From Chryseobacterium daecheongense (GTDB taxonomy: Bacteria > Bacteroidota > Bacteroidia > Flavobacteriales > Weeksellaceae), in assembly GCF_003729955.1 (NCBI RefSeq), contig NZ_RJTX01000001.1, forward strand, positions 310,001 through 374,000: DNA of 64,000 bases. Direction: 5' to 3'. The notes under the pieces were generated by a model, which searched no databases, had not been told where the DNA came from, and was given only the letters and a program-made list of their open reading frames with translations. This document shows positions 51,524-59,511 of this stretch, one piece after another. Position 1 is the stretch's first letter, and each line of letters opens with the position of its first letter. The translations under genes were made by a program, and so were the position numbers.

Positions 51524-51550
51524 TTGAACCATATCAGAATAAAAATAAAA

Positions 51551-51577
51551 AGAGCATTTTTTAAATGCTCTTTTTTT
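51551..51577. terminator. Bidirectional terminator between DoxX and the leader-peptide gene
   Basis: AGAGCATTT (51551-51559) pairs with AAATGCTCT (51563-51571), with Ts on both strands. It can end the DoxX transcript and the minus-strand peptide transcript at 51588. Confidence 0.85.
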
Positions 51578-51587
51578 AATTACTGAA

Positions 51588-51746
51588 TTAAGGATTACAA
51601 GATAATGTAGACCAAATACAGGTCCATTTAATTTCGTCATCATCTGAAACAATTAGGCACGGCTTATATCCTGTAGGACATGTTGGAGCACCACCACCAT
51701 TAATAGTTTTTAAATCTTTTTTTGATAGTTTTCTTAGATTTTTCAT
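51588..51746 (-). CDS. Double-glycine leader peptide, bacteriocin-like/RiPP precursor
   Basis: A 52-residue ORF too short for normal gene calls. The N-terminus MKNLRKLSKKDLKTINGG is a classic double-glycine leader, of the type often called bacteriocin-like leader in Chryseobacterium. The 34-residue core that follows begins GAPTC and has four cysteines (C23, C30, C43, C50), an acidic DDDE stretch and two tryptophans, ending SCNP. That is consistent with a disulfide-stapled or modified peptide. No ABC transporter-peptidase, modifying enzyme or immunity gene lies next to it, so it is an orphan precursor; a PCAT-type exporter elsewhere would be needed. The reading frame was derived directly from 51588-51746 on the minus strand. 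Confidence 0.75.
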   Translation of the reverse strand: MKNLRKLSKKDLKTINGGGAPTCPTGYKPCLIVSDDDEIKWTCIWSTLSCNP

Positions 51747-51866
51747 AAGATTTTTTGTTTTTTGCTCTACTAATATAAAGTTATTTTTTTATATGTCACA
51801 TTGTGGTGGGTTTTTATTATAGGAGTTTATTTAAAATTTATTAATTTCGTGAAAAATGAAAATATA

Positions 51867-54269
51867 ATGAGGTTAAAATTGACAATTTGTCTTCTGGCAT
51901 TTCTTAATTTCTATGAAGCTCAGGAAAATATCACCTATCAAAAGCCTTCTGCGGAAATTCTGAAGCTTGCAGATTATGAAAGACCGCCAAGTGTATTAAT
52001 TAATAATAAAAAGGACTGGATGGTATTTGCTTATCGCCCAACTTACAAAACCCTTGAAGATCTTAGTCAGCAGGAAATGAAGCTTGGGGGATTAAGAATC
52101 AATCCGGTAACGAATATTTCAAGTACAGCCACATATTCCAACAATCTTAAAGTAAGAAAGCTGAATGATAAGACCGAAGTTCAGGTAAAAGGATTACCGA
52201 CAAATCCTAAAATTACCAATACTTCTTTCTCTCCGGATGAAAAGAAACTGGCTTTCACCAATACAACCAACAAAGGAGTAGAACTTTGGATCGTAGATCT
52301 GGAAACGGCGACTGCCAAAAAAATCACCAATGATAATCTGAATGCTAACCTGGGGAATCCTTATGTTTGGTATAAAGATTCTCAAGGTCTGTTGATAAGA
52401 ACACTTCCGCAGAACAGGCCGGCTTTGATTGATTCCAGCAAAGATATGCCAGCAGGCCCGATTGTTTCCACTGCGGATGGAAAAGTATCGCAAAACAGAA
52501 CATATCAGGATTTGCTTAAAAATCCACAGGATGAAAAAAACTTTGAAATCCTTACCTCTTCTGAGCTTTATAATGTAGATCTGAACGGAAATGTAAAGAA
52601 AGTGAAAGATCAGGATCTGTATGCGGGTCTGAGCTTTTCACCGGATGGCAATTACCTGATGGTAACCACTATTAAGAAGCCTTTTTCCTATATTGTTCCA
52701 TTAAGCAGATTCCCAATGACTTCTACGGTGTATGATATGAAGGGAAATACCGTAAAAGTGGTGAATGAAGTTCCTTTGAACGAAATTATGCCAAAAGGAT
52801 TTTCCTCTGTAAGAACAGGAAAAAGAGATATGGGATGGAGAAGCGATAAGCCAGCAACATTGGTCTATGCTGAAGCATTGGATGGGGGAGATCAGTATAA
52901 AAATGCGGAGTACAGGGATGAGATCTTCACTTGGGAAGCTCCATTCACTGTCGCACCAAAGTCTTTTTATAAAACAAAACAAAGATATTCCGGAACAAGC
53001 TGGACGAATGATCATTATGCGATCGTGAATGAAGGCTGGTATGATACCAGAAATACAAAATCGTTCTTAGTTGATCTTAATAACGGTGAATCCAAAATTA
53101 TTGATGACAGAAATTACCAGGATGTGTATAGCGATCCGGGAAATTTCAATACCACGAAAAACGAATTCGGAAGAACTGTTGTAGACATGAAGAACGGAAA
53201 ATCTTATCTTATCGGGGATGGGTTTACGAAAGACGGGCAGCATCCTTTCATCGATGAAATGGACATGAAAACCCTGAAAAAGAAGAGACTGTATACTTCC
53301 AATCTGAAGAATGCGAAAGAAGAGATTATAGATATCATTAATCCTTCCAAAGGAGAAGTTTTAACCATCCAGCAATCCGCAAGCCAGTATCCGAATTATT
53401 TCAAAAAGAATATTAAATCCAATAAAGCGGAAGCGGTTACTCAATTTGCCAATCCTTTTGAAAGCATCAAAGATGTTTATAAAGAAGTAATCACTTATAA
53501 AAGAAATGATGGAGTAACATTAACAGGAACACTATATCTTCCAGCAAATTACGACAGAAAGGCTAAAAAAGAAAAACTTCCTTTGCTGATCTGGGCTTAT
53601 CCTACGGAATATAAAGATAAGAATACCGCAGGACAGAATACTCAGAATCCAAACGATTTCACTTTCCCGAATTACGGTTCTTTCGTGTATTGGGCAGCCA
53701 AAGGATATGCTGTTTTGGATGATGCGGCTTTCCCGATTATCGGAGAAGGTAAAACAGAACCTAATGATACTTTCATTCCGCAGTTGGTGGCCAACGCAGA
53801 AGCGGCGATCAATGCAGTGGATCAGCTAGGATATATTGATAAAACGAAAGTTGCAGTAGGAGGACATTCATATGGTGCTTTTATGACCGCTAATCTTTTA
53901 ACTCATTCCAAGCTTTTTGCGTGCGGAATTGCGAGAAGTGGCGCATATAACAGAACGTTGACCCCATTTGGTTTCCAGAGCGAACAGAGAAACTATTGGG
54001 ATGTTCCGGAAATCTATAACACGATGTCACCATTCATGAATGCTGATAAAATGAAAACACCATTGCTGTTGATTCATGGAGACGCGGATAACAACCCGGG
54101 AACATTCACCCTGCAAACAGAAAGATATTTCCAGGCGTTGAAAAACCTCGGGGCTCCTGTGAAAATGGTGCTTTTACCGAAAGAAGCCCATGGTTATCAG
54201 GCTAAAGAGAATATTTTCCACGTTTTATGGGAACAAGATCAGTTCTTGGAGAAATGTTTGAAGAAATAA
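51867..54269 (+). CDS. S9 family serine peptidase, glutamyl endopeptidase-like (S9D)
   Basis: An 800-residue exported prolyl-oligopeptidase-fold enzyme. The ATG at 51867 starts a signal peptide MRLKLTICLLAFLNFYEAQ; earlier in-frame codons encode no signal. A beta-propeller covers about 60-530, then the alpha/beta hydrolase domain has nucleophile S668 in GGHSYGAFMTANLL, an acid around D741 in IHGDADNNPG and H775 in EAHGY. The segment around the serine (CGIARSGAYNRTLTPFGFQ) closely matches, from memory, the plant chloroplast glutamyl endopeptidase, so cleavage after glutamate is likely. It is expected to act in the periplasm. A strong terminator follows. Confidence 0.92.
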   Translation: MRLKLTICLLAFLNFYEAQENITYQKPSAEILKLADYERPPSVLINNKKDWMVFAYRPTYKTLEDLSQQEMKLGGLRINPVTNISSTATYSNNLKVRKLNDKTEVQVKGLPTNPKITNTSFSPDEKKLAFTNTTNKGVELWIVDLETATAKKITNDNLNANLGNPYVWYKDSQGLLIRTLPQNRPALIDSSKDMPAGPIVSTADGKVSQNRTYQDLLKNPQDEKNFEILTSSELYNVDLNGNVKKVKDQDLYAGLSFSPDGNYLMVTTIKKPFSYIVPLSRFPMTSTVYDMKGNTVKVVNEVPLNEIMPKGFSSVRTGKRDMGWRSDKPATLVYAEALDGGDQYKNAEYRDEIFTWEAPFTVAPKSFYKTKQRYSGTSWTNDHYAIVNEGWYDTRNTKSFLVDLNNGESKIIDDRNYQDVYSDPGNFNTTKNEFGRTVVDMKNGKSYLIGDGFTKDGQHPFIDEMDMKTLKKKRLYTSNLKNAKEEIIDIINPSKGEVLTIQQSASQYPNYFKKNIKSNKAEAVTQFANPFESIKDVYKEVITYKRNDGVTLTGTLYLPANYDRKAKKEKLPLLIWAYPTEYKDKNTAGQNTQNPNDFTFPNYGSFVYWAAKGYAVLDDAAFPIIGEGKTEPNDTFIPQLVANAEAAINAVDQLGYIDKTKVAVGGHSYGAFMTANLLTHSKLFACGIARSGAYNRTLTPFGFQSEQRNYWDVPEIYNTMSPFMNADKMKTPLLLIHGDADNNPGTFTLQTERYFQALKNLGAPVKMVLLPKEAHGYQAKENIFHVLWEQDQFLEKCLKK

Positions 54270-54272
54270 ATA

Positions 54273-54302
54273 AAAAACTCGCTCGAAAGAGCGAGTTTTT
54301 TA
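54273..54302 (+). terminator. Intrinsic terminator after the S9 peptidase gene
   Basis: AAAAACTCGCTC (54273-54284) pairs with 54289-54300 around a GAAA loop, followed by Ts. It lies just after the peptidase stop. Confidence 0.9.
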
Positions 54303-54390
54303 TTGTAATACTTTTAGATATATAACACAAATGGGGTATTTTTTTGGTAAAAAAATAGTTGTAATTTTAATTAAACTAAAACCTTGAACC

Positions 54391-55152
54391 ATGAAATCCC
54401 TCAAATCTATTGTATTACTATCACTGTTTGTAGTATTGTGCAGTTGTAGCTCTCGTAGAACATTAACTGAATGTGATCATCCTTCAGGATGGTGTAAGGA
54501 AATACGGGATATATCTGATAAATCCTGGAAATATGCCCAGCTTAGTAAAAATGTGTACAATAAACCTTTTCAATTCAATCTTGATCAATACTTTGAAAAA
54601 GTAGAAGATTTCGAAAATAAAGAAATGGATTTTTATGCTACGCTCTATAAAGATAAACTTACAGGAATGTATGTTTTTGTGTTTAGAGGAACAGATTCTC
54701 TCAAAGATTTCTCTACCGGAAACAATCCTGTCAACCAAAAGCAAAATAAGTATGGATTGGAAATCTTCGATCAATGCAGGAGTAAATATAATTTTAAAGA
54801 ATGTGTTGTGACAGGGCATTCTTTAGGCGGTGGAATTGCTACTCATATTTCTTTGAACAGGGAAGCTGCAACAGCTTATACATTTAATAGAAGTCCGGTA
54901 TTCCGAAATAAGAAAAATATTAAAAATAATAGATATACAATCGTAGAGAATGGAGAAATATTGAAAGCGGCCAGACTTTTTGGTAGAGAACCTAATCAGT
55001 TATATACATCCATTGGTTGTTCAAAGGGAAACCCGATTAAACAGCATGATATGAAGAATCTCGCCGAATGTTTGACTAAGATTGCAGCTTTTGAGAATAG
55101 CGAAGCAAAAGAATCATTAACTTTGAATCATATCTCAACTGAATGGAAATAA
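54391..55152 (+). CDS. Class 3 lipase-like lipoprotein
   Basis: A 253-residue protein with a signal peptide and lipobox LCSCSS (lipid cysteine C17 or C19). The alpha/beta hydrolase core has YVFVFRGTDSLKDF, the oxyanion region of class 3 lipases, and nucleophile S144 in GHSLGGGIATH. The C-terminal 80 residues (with GREPNQLYTSIGCSKG) are of unknown function. It may hydrolyse lipid or phospholipid in the envelope. It overlaps the next small gene by 10 bp and with 55578 forms a three-gene run that reads more AT-rich than its neighbours. A toxic lipase with adjacent immunity genes is one option; a housekeeping esterase is another. Confidence 0.8.
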   Translation: MKSLKSIVLLSLFVVLCSCSSRRTLTECDHPSGWCKEIRDISDKSWKYAQLSKNVYNKPFQFNLDQYFEKVEDFENKEMDFYATLYKDKLTGMYVFVFRGTDSLKDFSTGNNPVNQKQNKYGLEIFDQCRSKYNFKECVVTGHSLGGGIATHISLNREAATAYTFNRSPVFRNKKNIKNNRYTIVENGEILKAARLFGREPNQLYTSIGCSKGNPIKQHDMKNLAECLTKIAAFENSEAKESLTLNHISTEWK

Positions 55153-55562
55153 AATCTAAGGTGATATTATTTTTTGTGTTTTTAATTTATATACCTTTTT
55201 ACTCTCAAACAAAGGAAATTGATACTGGTGAAATAATTTCTTCAAGAGATATGCATATTTCTTTAGTAAGATTAATTGCAACTCCGGAGAAATATCATAA
55301 CAAAATAATAGAGGTTGTTGGATATTTAAATTTGGAATTTGAAGGAGATGCAATTTATTTGCATCAGGAAGATTACGAAAAAGCAATTTTAAAAAATGCC
55401 TTTTGGGTTGAATTTTCAAATGATATTAATAAAAAAGGATTAATGAAATACAATAAGAAATACGTTATTATCAGAGGCAGGTTTAATATGAATGAAAATG
55501 GCCATATGGGACTGTTTGGTGGGGAAATTCAAAATATTACAAGATTAGATTCTTGGCACTAA
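55143..55562 (+). CDS. Small exported protein, OB-fold-like
   Basis: A 139-residue exported protein with a signal-like N-terminus (about 1-21, ending PFYSQ). The mature part has a beta-rich pattern YHNKIIEVVGYLNLEFEGDAIYLHQ...KYVIIRGRFNMNENGHMGLFGGEI that looks like an OB-fold with the usual conserved glycines; I cannot name a family. Its start overlaps the end of the lipase gene by 10 bp, so translation is likely coupled, suggesting a linked role such as chaperone or immunity. Function unknown. Confidence 0.7.
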   Translation: MEIKSKVILFFVFLIYIPFYSQTKEIDTGEIISSRDMHISLVRLIATPEKYHNKIIEVVGYLNLEFEGDAIYLHQEDYEKAILKNAFWVEFSNDINKKGLMKYNKKYVIIRGRFNMNENGHMGLFGGEIQNITRLDSWH

Positions 55563-55577
55563 ATCAATTTAATAAAT

Positions 55578-56006
55578 ATGCCGATAGTTCGTTGCTCTGC
55601 ACAAAAAAACAAAACAATAGAAGAATTTTATAGAGAGTTTATTCCCAAACCTGGCGATAGATTTGGTGATGGAGGGACTCCAATGTTAAAAGTCTTAGAA
55701 ATCTTGAATAGAATATTTAAAGAAACTGATATTTATGGTCTGACTTCGCACACTACATTACTTTTGCTGAGTAAAGATGATAATGAGCTGGAATGGTTTG
55801 TTGCTATAAATGGTTTTGAAAATAGATTTTGCATCGAATATATAATTCCTAAAAAAGATAGTCCTTGGGAAAATGCAACTATTAAAGGGCAAACTACATC
55901 ATTGGATCTTTTTGAAGAAATGATCATTATTTCAATGTATAAATCAGAAGGATGGATTGACAATATTGAATTGAAAAAGATGTATGACAAAAAAAAAGCG
56001 ATCTAA
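55578..56006 (+). CDS. Small cytoplasmic protein of unknown function
   Basis: A 142-residue protein without a signal peptide, starting MPIVRCSAQKNKTIEEF. It is acidic with a mixed helix-strand pattern and residues such as GLTSHTTLLLLSKDDNELEWFVAINGF, reminiscent of small immunity or adaptor proteins, but I recognise no family. It lies 15 bp after the OB-fold-like gene and is the third gene of the lipase run. Its stop is inside the stem of the following terminator. Confidence 0.65.
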   Translation: MPIVRCSAQKNKTIEEFYREFIPKPGDRFGDGGTPMLKVLEILNRIFKETDIYGLTSHTTLLLLSKDDNELEWFVAINGFENRFCIEYIIPKKDSPWENATIKGQTTSLDLFEEMIIISMYKSEGWIDNIELKKMYDKKKAI

Positions 56007-56020
56007 GAGACCGCTTTTTT
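55992..56020. terminator. Bidirectional terminator between the lipase run and MATE gene
   Basis: AAAAAAGCG (55992-56000) pairs with CGCTTTTTT (56012-56020). It overlaps the plus-strand gene's stop codon and lies just past the MATE gene stop. Confidence 0.75.
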
Positions 56021-56023
56021 ATT

Positions 56024-57385
56024 TTATCCATTCTGCTTAATTCTCTTTGCAGACATATTCAAAAATCGTTTTACGAGAAATACCGCGGAAACCGTTAATC
56101 CCAATCCTAAAGCGATCCACATTCCGAAAGCTCCCATTTTTAAGGTCACACAAAGGAAATACCCTAAGGGAATCGTAATGATCCAATATGCAATGAAGGT
56201 ATAAATAGAAGGGATCTTAACGTCCTGTAAACCTCTCAATGTTCCCAAGGCAGTTACCTGAATTCCATCTGATAATTGGAACAGGGCAGCAATGATCAAT
56301 AATTTTGAAGCTAAAGTAATTACTTCCACTTCTTCCTTCTTGGTAAAGAACGTAGGAAGGAAGTTTCTGCCCAGAATAAATATAATTCCACAGATCGTCA
56401 TGAAAACAAAAGCGATTTTAAGGTTATTGATACCCACTTTTCTCAATTCAACGAAATTGCCTTCACCCAGCTTTCTTCCGATCATTACCGTAGAAGCCAC
56501 ACTGAATCCGATACACAGGTTAAATGTAAAGGAAGCCATACTCAACGCGATCTGGTGAGATGCAATGTCATGAGCGGAGATCAATCCGCAGATAAAAGCA
56601 GCAGCAGCAAAAGCTGTTACCTCAAAGAACATCTGTAATGCGGTAGGAAAACCTAATTTCAGCATTTTACTGAACATTTCTTTAGAAAATACCTGAACTT
56701 TCAGAGAGAAATCTTTAATATACTGTTTGGTTTTTTTCTCATATAAAAGAACGAAGTAAAGGAAGACCACCATGAAAATTCTGGCAATTAAGCTCGCTAA
56801 TGCTGAACCTTTCACACCCATTGGAGGAATCCCGAAAAGCCCCTTAATAAACACATAATTCAGTATAATATTGATCACATTCGCAATGATGGTAGCTTTG
56901 GTAACCCCGATTGTATATGATAATCCTTCCGAAACTTCACGCAGTGTCTGGAAAGCCATGAAAGGAACAATACTGATCGCCATAATGCCTAAGAAATTGG
57001 CCGTATCGGGAATAATCTTTGCCGGCTGTCCGGAATGATAGAGTAGCGGCATTCCTAAAAATAAGATTCCCATCAGGATAATTCCCACAGACATATTAAT
57101 AATAAATCCGTGGCTGAATACAGAATTGATTGTTTTATGATCCCCTTTGGAATGTGCTTCCGATACCAATGGCGGAATGGCAAAAGAAAATCCCAATGCC
57201 AATACAAACATCGAGAAAAATACGGCATTTCCCAAAGATACCGAAGCAAGAGCATCTGCACCCAATAATTTTCCTACAATAATATTGTCAAATAAGTTGA
57301 CTGAAACCTGTCCTACCTGTGTAAGCATCACGGGAAGAGCCAGTTTCAGGCATTCATTCGTATAGTTTTTATTTAAAAAGTTCAT
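56024..57385 (-). CDS. MATE family multidrug efflux transporter
   Basis: A 453-residue membrane protein with 12 helices in two six-helix halves, the MATE layout. The start LALPVMLTQVGQVSVNLFDNIIVGKLLGADALASVSLGNA is the family N-terminus, with VKGSALASLIAR and GFPTALQMFFEVTAFAAAAFICGLI in the middle and second half. It would export cationic drugs or metabolites with Na+ or H+. It is alone, with no regulator beside it. An AT-rich hairpin lies 5' of it. Confidence 0.92.
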   Translation of the reverse strand: MNFLNKNYTNECLKLALPVMLTQVGQVSVNLFDNIIVGKLLGADALASVSLGNAVFFSMFVLALGFSFAIPPLVSEAHSKGDHKTINSVFSHGFIINMSVGIILMGILFLGMPLLYHSGQPAKIIPDTANFLGIMAISIVPFMAFQTLREVSEGLSYTIGVTKATIIANVINIILNYVFIKGLFGIPPMGVKGSALASLIARIFMVVFLYFVLLYEKKTKQYIKDFSLKVQVFSKEMFSKMLKLGFPTALQMFFEVTAFAAAAFICGLISAHDIASHQIALSMASFTFNLCIGFSVASTVMIGRKLGEGNFVELRKVGINNLKIAFVFMTICGIIFILGRNFLPTFFTKKEEVEVITLASKLLIIAALFQLSDGIQVTALGTLRGLQDVKIPSIYTFIAYWIITIPLGYFLCVTLKMGAFGMWIALGLGLTVSAVFLVKRFLNMSAKRIKQNG

Positions 57386-57390
57386 AATAC

Positions 57391-57431
57391 TTCAAAAAAA
57401 AAAATTTGCAGCTTTACATACTGCAAATTTT
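57391..57431 (-). terminator. Terminator after the sigma-54 activator gene
   Basis: AAAATTTGCAG (57401-57411) pairs with 57421-57431; on the minus strand a run of ten or more Ts follows. It separates the activator gene from the MATE gene. Confidence 0.8.
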
Positions 57432-57458
57432 TTGTAATATATTTTAATTAATAATTAA

Positions 57459-58643
57459 TTATTTTCTCACAAAACTTGCAACATCTTCTTCAGAAACAGT
57501 ATTTCCTCCAAGGATAATTAACCTTTCCACCACGTTTCTCAGCTCTCTGATATTCCCTGTCCATGAAAGGGCTTTTAATGCTTCAATAGCCTTATCGTCA
57601 AACTTTTTCACAGCTGTACCGTGTTCTTCGGCAATGATTCCGGAAAAATGTTCTACCAGCAGTTGAATATCTTCTTTTCTGTCATCCAAAGGCGGAACAT
57701 AGATCTCAATAACAGAAAGTCTGTGATATAAATCCTCTCTGAATCTTCCAGCCTCAATTTCAACCTGCATATTCTTGTTGGTAGCTGCAAGAACTCTTAC
57801 ATCCACCTTGATCTCCTTATCGCTTCCTACAGGGGAAACTTTACTTTCCTGCAATGCTCTCAACACTTTTGCCTGAGCTATAAGGCTCATATCTCCGATC
57901 TCATCAAGGAAAATAGTACCTCCGGTTGCCTGTTCAAATTTTCCTTGCTTATCCTTGATGGCTCCTGTAAAAGATCCTTTCACATGTCCAAAAAGTTCAG
58001 ATTCTATTAATTCTGAAGGAATGGCAGCACAGTTTACCTCCACCATAGGTCCTTTTGATCTGTCACTTTGGCTGTGGATAGCATGAGCCACCAATTCTTT
58101 TCCGGCACCATTAGGTCCTGTGATCAGAACTCTGGCATCTGAAGCCGCTACCTTCTCGATCATATCCTGAATCTTTTTCAAGGCAGGAGACTCACCGATC
58201 ATCTGGTATTTTTTGTTGACCTTCTTTTTCAGGGTTTTATTTTCTGTCTGAAGGTTTTTATTTTCTTTCTTCAGGCTTTCTTTAGCCAATGCGTTCTTTA
58301 CGCTTGTGATCAGCCTGTTGATATCAATAGGTTTGGAGATAAAATCATAAGCACCTTCCTTTAAGCAGGAAACAGCAGAATCGATATCGGCATGCCCTGA
58401 AATCATAATGAAAGTGGTCTCAGGTTTCAGTGCTAAGCTTTGTTTTAAAAGCTCAGTTCCTGAAAGTTTGGGCATTTTTATATCAGAGATCACCAGGGCG
58501 AAATCCTCTTTTTCAATGTGTTTGTAGCCTTCAAGTCCGTCTTCGGCCACAATGAATTCGTAATTGGTAAGTTCATCTGAAAGAATACTGTGTAGTACCC
58601 CGGAGATTGCTTTTTCGTCTTCTACTATAAGGATTTTTTGCAT
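57459..58643 (-). CDS. Sigma-54-dependent response regulator without a DNA-binding domain
   Basis: A 394-residue NtrC-family activator. The N-terminal receiver domain has phosphoacceptor D54 in VISDIKMP and K near 104; a coiled linker follows, then an AAA+ domain with a Walker A GPNGAGKE, the sigma-54 contact loop GSFTGA (serine in place of the usual GAFTGA alanine) and a Walker B LDEIGDM. It ends with NIRELRNVVERLIILGGNTVSEEDVASFVRK, so the C-terminal Fis-type HTH is missing. HTH-less activators such as FlgR of Helicobacter act without site-specific DNA binding. The ATG at 58643 is chosen because the promoter box is immediately upstream. No partner kinase is nearby. Confidence 0.92.
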   Translation of the reverse strand: MQKILIVEDEKAISGVLHSILSDELTNYEFIVAEDGLEGYKHIEKEDFALVISDIKMPKLSGTELLKQSLALKPETTFIMISGHADIDSAVSCLKEGAYDFISKPIDINRLITSVKNALAKESLKKENKNLQTENKTLKKKVNKKYQMIGESPALKKIQDMIEKVAASDARVLITGPNGAGKELVAHAIHSQSDRSKGPMVEVNCAAIPSELIESELFGHVKGSFTGAIKDKQGKFEQATGGTIFLDEIGDMSLIAQAKVLRALQESKVSPVGSDKEIKVDVRVLAATNKNMQVEIEAGRFREDLYHRLSVIEIYVPPLDDRKEDIQLLVEHFSGIIAEEHGTAVKKFDDKAIEALKALSWTGNIRELRNVVERLIILGGNTVSEEDVASFVRK

Positions 58644-58648
58644 AGTCG

Positions 58649-58656
58649 CAAATTTA
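58649..58656 (-). promoter_or_regulatory. TTG-N23-TAAATTTG promoter, near-leaderless, for the sigma-54 activator gene
   Basis: On the minus strand it reads TAAATTTG (58649-58656) with TTG (complement of 58680-58682) 23 bp upstream. It ends five bases before the ATG (58641-58643), so the transcript would have almost no 5' leader. Confidence 0.7.
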
Positions 58657-58700
58657 GAAATTTTTGATTGAATTATTAGCAAAAACTATACCTAAATGTA

Positions 58701-59360
58701 TTATTTTGAATAGTCCCGTCTTCCGAAAATTGCTGATCCTACGCGTACAGAATTGGCTCCGCATTCTATGGCGACAGGGAAGTCATCACTCATTCCCATT
58801 GATAAAGTTTCCAGTTTTTTTATTGAATTCAGATCATCGAAAACTTTTTTAAGAACAGAAAATTCCTTTCTGATCTGATCTTCATTTTCTGTGAATGTCG
58901 CCATTCCCATTAATCCGGTGATTTCAAGATGAGGAAACTTTCCGGTAAGGTATTGTTGAAAAAGATCTTTAGCTTCTGTAATTTCCAAACCGAATTTGCT
59001 TTCCTCTTCCGCAATCTTTACCTGTAACAGGACTTTGATAGTTCGGTTATGCTTTCCCGCTTCTTTGCTGATTTCTTTAAGAAGTTTTTCGGAATCCACA
59101 CTTTGAATGGTATCTACAAATCCTGCAATATATTTTACTTTATTCGTTTGCAGATGCCCAATCAGGTGCCACCGGATATCTTTAGGCAGAAGAGGGTATT
59201 TCTCCACCAGTTCCTGTACTTTATTTTCTCCGAATACTCTTTGTCCCAGATCATAAACTTCCTGGATGGCTGCTACTGGATGGGTTTTTGATACCGCAAC
59301 CAACTGAATATGATCGGGAAGCTGGCTTTTTATCGTATGGTAGTTTTCTTTAAGGCTCAT
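58701..59360 (-). CDS. YggS family PLP-binding protein
   Basis: A 219-residue alanine-racemase-fold protein that binds pyridoxal phosphate and takes part in PLP homeostasis rather than known catalysis. The PLP lysine is K25 in LVAVSKTHPV. Later segments are FGENKVQELVEKYPLL, WHLIGHLQTNKVKYIAGF, SVDSEKL and GMSDDFPVAIECGANSVRVGSAIFG, all family signatures. It lies 57 bp upstream of the sigma-54 activator gene but that gene has its own promoter. Confidence 0.95.
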   Translation of the reverse strand: MSLKENYHTIKSQLPDHIQLVAVSKTHPVAAIQEVYDLGQRVFGENKVQELVEKYPLLPKDIRWHLIGHLQTNKVKYIAGFVDTIQSVDSEKLLKEISKEAGKHNRTIKVLLQVKIAEEESKFGLEITEAKDLFQQYLTGKFPHLEITGLMGMATFTENEDQIRKEFSVLKKVFDDLNSIKKLETLSMGMSDDFPVAIECGANSVRVGSAIFGRRDYSK

Positions 59361-59432
59361 AAATGCAAATTTCTGAATTTTAAAAGCAAAAAACTAATAG
59401 ATTAATAAATTTTTAAGTAGTGATTTTTTTTG

Positions 59433-59502
59433 GTCATTCTGAACGAAGTGAAGAATCCCATAATTGAGATTCTTCATTTTGCTTCACATTATTTGGAATG
59501 AC
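59433..59502. repeat. REP-like palindromic repeat element
   Basis: A 70-bp imperfect palindrome. The left arm begins GTCATTCTGAACGAAGTGAA and the right arm ends GGAATGAC; the arms pair through GTCATTC/GAATGAC and GAAG..GAATC/GATTC..CTTC with a short AT centre. The first 25 bases are identical to 49067-49091. It lies in the gap between YggS and the deacetylase gene. Confidence 0.75.
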
Positions 59503-59511
59503 AAACGCTCA

